DNA from: Polyangium mundeleinium
GTDB taxonomy: Bacteria > Myxococcota_A > Polyangia > Polyangiales > Polyangiaceae
Direction: 5' to 3'
Length of the DNA: 64,000 bases
Assembly: GCF_028369105.1 (NCBI RefSeq)
Contig: NZ_JAQNDO010000001.1
Span: 4,804,501-4,868,500, forward strand
The notes beneath the pieces are model-generated. The model was not told the origin of the DNA. It saw only the letters and a program-made list of their open reading frames with translations, and searched no databases. Positions within the stretch are counted from its first letter, which is position 1, and every line of letters begins with the position of its first letter. The position numbers and the translations under genes were made by a program. Shown one piece after another: positions 57,642 through 64,000 of this stretch.

Positions 57642-59120
57642 TTACCTCTTTTTCTCCGCGGCGGTCGTGTATCCCGGCGCCGTACCCGCCTCGTCGAGCC
57701 AGCGCTTGATTTGCGCGAGCGTGGCCGGGTCGTTCGTGACCTCGAAGTCCTTGGGCCGCGAAGCCGATTCCCACTCGATGAACCGGACGAGCGCTTCGAG
57801 CTCCTCCGGCGTGCCGGCGAACGGCGGCATGAACGGTTTCGTGTGCTGGAGCTTCGCCACGTTGAGCCGCGTCTGCTCCGCCGTCCACGTGCCTGCGAGG
57901 TGCACGATCCCATTCACGCCGCCCACCGTGTGGCAAACGCTGCACTGAAACCGGTAGACCTTCGCGCCGAGGCGCACCTGATCGTTCGGGTAATCGGCCG
58001 CGTCCCGCAGCGGGTAGGGATCGCCGGTGACCGAGCCCTTCTCCCGCATCGTCACGATTTCCGCGGGCGTCATGGCGTTCGAGTAGAGCGTCTCGCGCAC
58101 GGTGAAGGGCTTGCGCGCGCCCTCGCGGACAAACTCACCGCCCGCGGTCGCCGCGAACCCGAGCACGAGGAGCAAGGACGCGGTCGCGCTGTTGATGTAG
58201 AGGCGGCGCAGGAGCAGGCCGAAGATCGCGTACAGCCCGACGAGCAGCGAGGCGCCCGCGCCAAGGCCGAAGAACATGCTCATCGCGGGGCTGCCGCCGA
58301 GCACCCAGCTCCGGCTGTCCTTCGGCATCGCGAAGAGGTACCAGGCGCCGAGCAGCGGCATGAGCGCCATCGGCGCGAGGAGCTGCGCCGCCCGATGCAA
58401 GAGCTCCTTTTGCTCGTCCCGTTCGAGCGAGGGCGAGGCGCTGATGACGAGCGCCGCGACGAGGGCGGCGATGGCCATGGCCGCAAACGTGCGGAAGAAG
58501 AGCGAGGGCCAGAACGTGGGATTGAAGAACCCGGCCCAAAGATCGCCGCTTTCGAGCCAGGCGCCCGGCGTGAGCTGCCACGAGAGAATGCCGTTGATCC
58601 AGAACAAGCTGAACCAGGCCGCCGTCGTGTAGAGCCCGAGCAAGAAGAGGCGCGAGCGCCCGTCGAGGCGATCGCCATAACGGTAGAAGCAATATCCCGC
58701 GATGACTTCGAGCGAGAAAAACGTCCACTCCGTGGCCCACACCCAGTGGAACGTGTCGACCATGAGCCCGATCGTGCGCGGGCTCGTCTGGATCGAGGTG
58801 AACCACATGCCGACGCCGGTCAGGGCGCCGACGACGAAGCTCACGAGCACGAGCAGCTTGAAGTAGCCGCTCGTGAAACGCCGAGCGAGCGGGGGTTTGG
58901 GGGCAGAGCTCGGCTCGTCCGAGCGGAGCCCCCTGCTCCCAACGGTGAGTTTGCCCTTGCCCGAGAGCCACTCGAAATACGTCATCAGCACGCCGCCGCC
59001 GATCGCGAACTGCGCGAGGAAGACGTGGAAGATGCCGAGTCCCCCGATGACCAGGCCCTTCATGAGCGGGCCGAAATCGTTCGTGGGATAGTAGGGGACG
59101 CCGAGCGATGAGGTATCCAC
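57642..59120 (-). CDS. Cytochrome bd-like quinol oxidase subunit I with C-terminal cytochrome c domain
   Basis: A protein of about 490 residues with about nine membrane helices and a C-terminal haem c domain. The CydA-like features are a His near the N-terminus (GIFHVFLAQFAIGGGVLMTY), GMWFTSIQTSPRTIGLMVDT, HWVWATEWTFFSLEVIAGYC and WINGILSWQLTPGAWLESG. The tail (about 400-490) has CSVCH with a distal Met in KPFMPPFAG. Such haem c fusions occur in divergent bd-superfamily oxidoreductases. The start is uncertain; GTG 59120 (VDTSSLGVPYYPTND) is used because residues upstream look noncoding. Confidence 0.75.
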   Translation of the reverse strand: MDTSSLGVPYYPTNDFGPLMKGLVIGGLGIFHVFLAQFAIGGGVLMTYFEWLSGKGKLTVGSRGLRSDEPSSAPKPPLARRFTSGYFKLLVLVSFVVGALTGVGMWFTSIQTSPRTIGLMVDTFHWVWATEWTFFSLEVIAGYCFYRYGDRLDGRSRLFLLGLYTTAAWFSLFWINGILSWQLTPGAWLESGDLWAGFFNPTFWPSLFFRTFAAMAIAALVAALVISASPSLERDEQKELLHRAAQLLAPMALMPLLGAWYLFAMPKDSRSWVLGGSPAMSMFFGLGAGASLLVGLYAIFGLLLRRLYINSATASLLLVLGFAATAGGEFVREGARKPFTVRETLYSNAMTPAEIVTMREKGSVTGDPYPLRDAADYPNDQVRLGAKVYRFQCSVCHTVGGVNGIVHLAGTWTAEQTRLNVAKLQHTKPFMPPFAGTPEELEALVRFIEWESASRPKDFEVTNDPATLAQIKRWLDEAGTAPGYTTAAEKKR

Positions 59121-59281
59121 GGTGACGAGGACGATGTAAGGGGTGCCCTGCGCCCTTTTCAACGGCAAAGTTGCCGCATCCCGGCACATTCGCCGCGGCA
59201 GGTTGCCACGGGGAGCGGCGGGCGCGCGTTGGATCGTCCGAGCATCTCCGTTCGTCCCGAGACCTGCTATCGTGCGCGCCC

Positions 59282-60394
59282 GTGCCCGCCCGGTGGTTCG
59301 TCCTGGTCGTCGCCCTCGCTGCACTCCCGAGCTGCAAGGCGAGCTCGAACGACGAGCAAACGCCCGCGCCGCCGCGCCCGAGCGCGTCCGTCGTGTCGTC
59401 TTCGGCGCCGATGCCGGAGGGCGGGGTCGGGCCGGCGAGCGCGACGCGAGAGGACGCGGGCGCGGCGCCGGATGCGGCGCTCGTCGACGACAAGCCGCTC
59501 CACCACACGACGCAGGAAGAGCTGCTCGCGCTGATCTCGATCACGCCGGGGAAGAAGTGGCGCAAGCGTGAGCCGGGCGAGTTCTTGCGGCGGTACGTCG
59601 GACCCGACGGGCCGGGACAAACGAACCAGGGCAACCCCGCGCTCGCGCGGCACGTGATTTCCCGGGCGCAATGCCTCGAAGGGCTGCGCGGCGTGACGCT
59701 GCAGACGGAGGCGCAACGGGAGGCGTGCGGCGGGCACGAGAACATGGTGCCGATCTACGCGGGCGGCGACGCGGAGAAGGCGAAAGCGTGCATCGACGTT
59801 TTCGAGTACCCGAACCGCCCCTGCGAGCTGCCCATGGTGTGGGTGCCGCCGGCCCACGCGGCGGCGCTCTGCGAGATGCAAGGAAAACGGCTTTGCACGC
59901 AGGACGAGTGGGTCCTCGCCTGCCGCGGTGATCCCGGGGGAGGGGAGTCGAGCACGTACGCGTACGGGAGCGAGCTCGACCTCGACATTTGCAACACCAA
60001 CAAACCCGCGGCCAAGTGGTCGGACAAACCCTGCGATCCCCGGACGATCGACACGACCTGGGCGACGTGCGCGACGAACACCGAGCCGTCGGGCTCGTAC
60101 CCGCGGTGCCGCTCGCGGTTCGGCGTCTTCGATCAACACGGCAACGTGGCCGAGGCGATGACGCGCTTCGATCCCGAGGAGGACAAGGTGGTCTCGCAGC
60201 TCAAAGGCAGCGCGTTCTTTTACGTCGACGTGGCGCGGAGGCTCGACGAGCCGCCGCGGCGCGAGGTGTACTCGGACCACTGCGCGCACGACCCCCGCTG
60301 GCACGTGCAGCCGATCCGGAAGGCGTTCCACGTGAACTACCACCTCGGCTTTCGTTGCTGTTACGCGCGCGGCGGGCGCTCACCGGCGCGATAG
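59282..60394 (+). CDS. Formylglycine-generating-enzyme-like lipoprotein
   Basis: A 370-residue predicted lipoprotein (GTG start; lipobox LPSC) with an FGE-sulfatase/SUMF1-type domain (about 165-365): ACIDVFEYPNRPCELPMVWV, AALCEMQGKRLCTQDEWVLA, GVFDQHGNVAEAMTRF, LKGSAFFY and the end NYHLGFRCCYA. FGE proteins convert a Cys in sulfatases to formylglycine; many bacterial members are instead sensors, lectins or kinase-associated proteins. The characteristic Cys pair of true FGE is not clearly identified. Convergent, 15-bp overlap with the sigma factor gene. Confidence 0.82.
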   Translation: MPARWFVLVVALAALPSCKASSNDEQTPAPPRPSASVVSSSAPMPEGGVGPASATREDAGAAPDAALVDDKPLHHTTQEELLALISITPGKKWRKREPGEFLRRYVGPDGPGQTNQGNPALARHVISRAQCLEGLRGVTLQTEAQREACGGHENMVPIYAGGDAEKAKACIDVFEYPNRPCELPMVWVPPAHAAALCEMQGKRLCTQDEWVLACRGDPGGGESSTYAYGSELDLDICNTNKPAAKWSDKPCDPRTIDTTWATCATNTEPSGSYPRCRSRFGVFDQHGNVAEAMTRFDPEEDKVVSQLKGSAFFYVDVARRLDEPPRREVYSDHCAHDPRWHVQPIRKAFHVNYHLGFRCCYARGGRSPAR

Positions 60395-60910
60395 TCGTTC
60401 GAGGCGGGCGCGCGCCACGCGCCCGAGCGTGGTGATCCGGCGGAAGGCCGCATTGCGGGTGATCCCGAAGCGCACCGAGAGCTCGTCGAGCGTCGCGCTC
60501 TCCAGGAAATACGCGACGAACAGAGCGCGGTCCTCATCCGTCATCGAATCCAGGGCCGCGTGGACGAGGCGCGCGGCGTGCGTCTGCTCGTCGACGGAGG
60601 ACCCGGGCGCGGGGGCCAGGTCGAGCCCGCGGTGGCCGAGCTTTTCAACCCGATGGCGGCGGAGGCGGAGGAAGTTCTGGCTGAGCTGCCAGGTGATCCC
60701 TTCGAGCCAGGCGCGCTTGCGCCCCTCCGAGGCGTCCTCGACCTCGTGCCAGCGCGAAAGGGCGACGAAGAAGGCATGCTGGACGAGATCCTTCGCGTCC
60801 TCCGGCAGGACGCCCATGCGGCGGAGGCGCCGGCGAAGGGAGATGACGGCGTGCGCGTAGAGCCAAGCTTGCTCCTGCGCGAACGGATTGCGGGGAGGAA
60901 GGGGGGCCAC
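60380..60910 (-). CDS. ECF-type RNA polymerase sigma factor
   Basis: A 176-residue protein with region 2 (about 10-80: DAKDLVQHAFFVALSRWHEV and the helix WLEGITWQLSQNFLRLRR) and region 4 (about 115-170: DEDRALFVAYFLESATLDEL, RFGITRNAAFRRITTLGR), which is the ECF layout. No anti-sigma factor is adjacent. The target promoters are unknown. Confidence 0.85.
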   Translation of the reverse strand: MAPLPPRNPFAQEQAWLYAHAVISLRRRLRRMGVLPEDAKDLVQHAFFVALSRWHEVEDASEGRKRAWLEGITWQLSQNFLRLRRHRVEKLGHRGLDLAPAPGSSVDEQTHAARLVHAALDSMTDEDRALFVAYFLESATLDELSVRFGITRNAAFRRITTLGRVARARLERLSRR

Positions 60911-61018
60911 ATACAGGAATTTGTCGACCCATGCGACGTTCTTAAAATAAATGCGTTTTTTGCACGGGCCGAATTCGCAATATGGATTGCCGAAATTGTC
61001 CCGGAAATCGTGGCCCGC
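60911..61018. promoter_or_regulatory. AT-rich spacer upstream of the sigma factor
   Basis: A markedly AT-rich block (TTCTTAAAATAAATGCGTTTTTT, about 60940-60962) lies between the sigma factor start and the STAND protein end. It could contain the sigma factor promoter and a terminator T-run for the STAND gene. No other feature seen. Confidence 0.4.
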
Positions 61019-64000
61019 TCAATCCGTGCCTTCGAGCTCCAGGAACGACACGTGCCCCGCGCGATCCCCCGCCACGATGGACCGCGCCCCCGGCCCCGCC
61101 GCCAGGGCCTCCACCGGCTCGCGCACCACGAGCCGCGCCACGGAACCCCCGGTCGCGAGATCCCATACCCGGATCGTTCGGTCCTCTGACGCGCTCACGA
61201 GGTGCCGCGCATCCCCGAGCCACGCGAGGGCCCCCACGGGCGCCCGATGCCCGGCGAGCACGCGGACCACACGCCCCGCGCCCAGATCCCATACCCGGAT
61301 CGTGTGATCCTCCGACGCGCTCACCAAAAAGCCGCCGTCGGCCGACATCCCCACCGCCCGCACCGCCGCCTCGTGCCCCACGAGCTCGCTGACCTGCGCC
61401 GCCGAGCCCACGTCCCACAACACGACCTGCCCATCGGCGCCGCCCGCCGCGAGCCGATTGCCCACGAGCGCCCCGCAGAGGGGCTCCTCGCGGCCCGTCC
61501 CATAAGTCCGCACCCGCTGCCCCTCCGTGAGATCCCACGCGGCGAGCGCACCCTCCTGGCTCTTCGTGATCACCCGCGTGCCCCGCTCGTCTACGAGCAA
61601 CGGCGCGCACAGCGGGACGCCCTCGCGCCCGAGCGACATCGTGCCCGGCCCGCGCCCCGGCAGGTACGAGATCACCCACGCGAGCTGCCCCGTCGCGACG
61701 TCCCACACCCGGAGCGAGCCGTCGACCGACGCCGAGATCACGCGCTTTCCATCCGGCGTGACGGCCACGCCGTGCACCCACAAGGCATGCCCTTCGAGCA
61801 CGGCATGCAGCGCGCCTTGCCGCGCGTCCCAGATGCGCAGCGTGTCGTCGAACGAGGCCGACACCACGAACGAACCGTCCGGCGTCGCCGCGAGCGCGCT
61901 CACCCGCGCGTGATGCCCTCCGGGGACCCCGGGCGCCACGTTCGTCCCGAGATCCCACACGCGCACCGTACGGTCTTCCCCGCCGGACACGACGGTCCGC
62001 CCGTCCGGCGTCAGCGCCACGGCTTGCACGCCCTCCGCATGGCCGTGCAGGACCCCGAGCGGGATCCGCGCGTCGAGATCCCACATGCGCACCGTGTGAT
62101 CCCACGATCCCGAGGCCAAAAAGCGCCCGTCCGGGGTCATGGCCACGCTCGTCACGCCGTCGGTGTGGCCCGCGAGGAGCTCGGGCGGGCTGCCTTCGAG
62201 GGGCGCCCAGCAAAGCACGGCGTCCTCGTGCGAGGCCGCCACGAGGACCCGCCCCTCCGCCTTCATCGCCACGGCCGAGCGTGGGGAGCCGGGCGCGTCG
62301 GGCGCATTTTCGACGCGCCCCGCATCAACGTCCCATAGCCACAACGCCTCGTCGTCCTCGCCCGCGGACACGCAAGACCGACCGTCCGCCGTAATCGCCA
62401 CGCCATGCACGCCGCCCACGTGTCCGTGCAGCGTCCGGACGAGTTCGCCGGTCGAGAGGCTCCACACGCACACGGTCCCGTCCTCGGAGGCCGACACCAC
62501 CGTGCCCGCGTCCTCCGCGAGCGCGACCGCATGCACCACGCCCGTATGCCCGCGCAGGTGTCGCGTTACCCGCGCCGTCGCCAGATCCCACACGAAGAGC
62601 GAGCCATCCGCCGCCCCCGACGCTGCCGTGCGCCCATCCGCCGAGACCACGACCCCGCGCACGGCCGACACGTGCCCCGTCAGCACGAAGAGCGCCTGCC
62701 CGGCTTCGAGATCCCACACGCGCACCGTCCGATCGTCGGAGGCCGAGAGCGCGAGCCGCCCGTCCCGCGTGATTGCGACGGCATTCACCTTCGCCGCGTG
62801 CCCTTCGAGCACACGCGCGGAAACCTCCCCGCGGCGGCTCGTCCTCGACCGCACCCGGATCCACGGCGAATGCCGCGCCGCCAAGGCCCCGTCGAGCGCC
62901 TCGGTGAAATTCGCCCCTTCGAACGCCTCGGCCCGCGCCCGGAGCTGCTGCAAGAAAAACGCAGGCTCGCGCGACGCATCCCAGCCGACGAGCGCGTTCG
63001 CCTCGAGCTCCAGCGCGCCGCGCATCGACGCGACCCCCCGGGCCCCCGCCGCCCAGGCCGACGAGGCCCGCACGTCTGCAAGCACAGCCGCGATGCCTCG
63101 CTCGGCGACGTCGCGCTCGATGCTCCCGACGTCGCCGAGCGCGCGTTCGAGGTGCGCCGCTGCCTGGACACGGAGTTCGTCCCGAAATACGGGATCGAGC
63201 GCGCCCTCCACGAACGCCCGGACGTCCGGCCAGAGCCTCGCCTGACCGGCTTTGTCCACGTCCACGAGGTTCGTCGCCGCGAGCGCCCGGACCGCCGCCT
63301 GGATCGGCTCTCCCGCCCGTCGCCCTTCCAGCCAGGCGAGCCGCGTCGCCGGCACGAGCGCCTCTCCCTTGCCCATCGAGAGCAGCGCGAGGAGCCGCCG
63401 CGCCTCGCCTTCGGGCACGTCGTCCCACCCGAGCTTCAGCACGGCCGCGCGCGCCGCCGCGACCTCCGCGCCCGCGAGCCGTCGCGCGAGGTCTCCGGCC
63501 GAGCGACCGGGCCGCCGCGCGAGCCAGCCCGCCGCGATCGACACCAGGAGCGGATTCCGCGCGAGCGCCCCGCACACCCGCCGCGCAGCCTCCATCTCCT
63601 CCGCGTCGGGCATCTCCAGCCCGGAGAGCAGGAGCTCGACCCGCGCCTCCTCCGCGAGCGGGCCGAGATCGAACGTGGGGAGCACGAGGTTCCCCGGCGG
63701 CGCGCGCATCGTGAACAGGAGCCTGCACGCGAGCTCCGCCGGGACGAACCCGAGCACGCGCGCCGAGAGCGCGCTCGGAGCCGGGACGCCGTCGATCACG
63801 AGCAACGCATCTGGCCGGAGACGCAGATGCTTGGCGAACGCCTGGACGAGCTGCCTTCTCCGATCGGAGAGCGGCCCCTCGGCCCGGAGCCCGATCGCCG
63901 TGGCGAGCGCCGCGAATCCCTCGTCGCACCCCGAAGGCGCGTCGACCCAATACACGCCCCCTGGATACGCGTGCTGGTATCGATTCGTATAAGCGAACGC
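61019..64000 (-). CDS. STAND NTPase (NB-ARC-like) with 14 WD40 repeats, 5'-truncated
   Basis: The frame remains open to the end of the window, so the N-terminus is missing. The visible start (QHAYPGGVYWVDAPSGCDEG) matches the NB-ARC segment after the P-loop. A Walker B-like LLVIDGVPAP and a helical arm (about 50-360) follow. Then come 14 WD40 blades, each with GH near the start and a WD-type dipeptide at the end (for example TRDGRLALSASDDRTVRVWD and SADGGFLVSASEDHTIRVWD), giving two seven-bladed propellers. STAND proteins are signalling switches, and some mediate phage defence by oligomerising. Upstream context is unknown. Confidence 0.88.
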   Translation of the reverse strand, partial: AFAYTNRYQHAYPGGVYWVDAPSGCDEGFAALATAIGLRAEGPLSDRRRQLVQAFAKHLRLRPDALLVIDGVPAPSALSARVLGFVPAELACRLLFTMRAPPGNLVLPTFDLGPLAEEARVELLLSGLEMPDAEEMEAARRVCGALARNPLLVSIAAGWLARRPGRSAGDLARRLAGAEVAAARAAVLKLGWDDVPEGEARRLLALLSMGKGEALVPATRLAWLEGRRAGEPIQAAVRALAATNLVDVDKAGQARLWPDVRAFVEGALDPVFRDELRVQAAAHLERALGDVGSIERDVAERGIAAVLADVRASSAWAAGARGVASMRGALELEANALVGWDASREPAFFLQQLRARAEAFEGANFTEALDGALAARHSPWIRVRSRTSRRGEVSARVLEGHAAKVNAVAITRDGRLALSASDDRTVRVWDLEAGQALFVLTGHVSAVRGVVVSADGRTAASGAADGSLFVWDLATARVTRHLRGHTGVVHAVALAEDAGTVVSASEDGTVCVWSLSTGELVRTLHGHVGGVHGVAITADGRSCVSAGEDDEALWLWDVDAGRVENAPDAPGSPRSAVAMKAEGRVLVAASHEDAVLCWAPLEGSPPELLAGHTDGVTSVAMTPDGRFLASGSWDHTVRMWDLDARIPLGVLHGHAEGVQAVALTPDGRTVVSGGEDRTVRVWDLGTNVAPGVPGGHHARVSALAATPDGSFVVSASFDDTLRIWDARQGALHAVLEGHALWVHGVAVTPDGKRVISASVDGSLRVWDVATGQLAWVISYLPGRGPGTMSLGREGVPLCAPLLVDERGTRVITKSQEGALAAWDLTEGQRVRTYGTGREEPLCGALVGNRLAAGGADGQVVLWDVGSAAQVSELVGHEAAVRAVGMSADGGFLVSASEDHTIRVWDLGAGRVVRVLAGHRAPVGALAWLGDARHLVSASEDRTIRVWDLATGGSVARLVVREPVEALAAGPGARSIVAGDRAGHVSFLELEGTD

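Noticed and set aside
59121-59324. 68-codon N-terminal extension of the bd-like oxidase subunit
   Set aside because: Arg/Pro-rich, unlike a membrane protein N-terminus, and overlaps the divergent promoter region; a later GTG start was preferred, with uncertainty.

Overview
The window is high-GC (about 68 percent by eye) and densely coded. It carries several Hanks-type Ser/Thr kinases, an MglA-type GTPase, many lipoproteins with Gly-rich or Ala/Pro-rich linkers, an AgmX-like lipoprotein and a TamB with a long N-terminus. Together these suggest a myxobacterium, most likely of the Polyangiales (Sorangium/Polyangium-like). That placement is an inference from gene content, because no rRNA or marker phylogeny is available here.

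Layout. 0-15 kb is ordinary chromosome: TamB, an LNS2-type lipoprotein, a kinase and TPR pair, a small membrane protein, a Cys-rich lipoprotein, a type II NADH dehydrogenase and an SRPBCC-like protein. 15.8-22.7 kb is the most unusual part: a dense array of 29 recognisable tRNA genes plus one oversized tRNA-like gene, all on the + strand. It is interrupted by a TROVE/Ro60 protein, an HNH endonuclease and a small membrane protein. Several hairpin-forming spacers, two paralogous microproteins and structured repeats lie between the tRNAs. Directly abutting the array is a protein that matches only the N-terminal clamp part of RNA polymerase beta-prime. Many array tRNAs are irregular (Leu without a long variable arm, enlarged anticodon loops, an unpaired nucleotide in a D-stem), yet most keep the identity bases for their amino acid. 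The array reads nearly all NAN codons plus Ala, Pro, Ser and Leu families, and has no recognisable Phe, Ile, Met, Val, Cys or Trp tRNA.

22.7-38.9 kb holds an alpha/beta hydrolase, a two-PH-domain membrane protein split by a frame change, an aminotransferase, a polytopic membrane protein, a candidate independent noncoding RNA with its own promoter and terminator, an isoaspartyl peptidase operon, two tandem hcp (type VI secretion tube) genes, a divergent enoyl-CoA hydratase/acyl-CoA dehydrogenase pair and a PHM-like copper lipoprotein.

38.9-48 kb is a tightly coupled four-gene operon that looks like an undescribed signalling and electron-transfer system. It encodes an active Ser/Thr kinase, a pseudokinase fused through one membrane span to a pentaheme cytochrome, a double cyclic-nucleotide-binding/four-cluster Fe-S/cytochrome b-like protein, and a tetraheme/Fe-S/flavoprotein fusion spanning the membrane. 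Haem domains are predicted outside and the kinase, pseudokinase, Fe-S and flavin domains inside.

48-64 kb contains a secreted VWA protein, MltG, an AgmX-like lipoprotein, a beta-propeller lipoprotein, an MglA paralogue, a cytochrome bd-superfamily pair whose subunit I carries a cytochrome c domain, a formylglycine-generating-enzyme-like lipoprotein, an ECF-type sigma factor and a 5'-truncated STAND protein with 14 WD40 blades.
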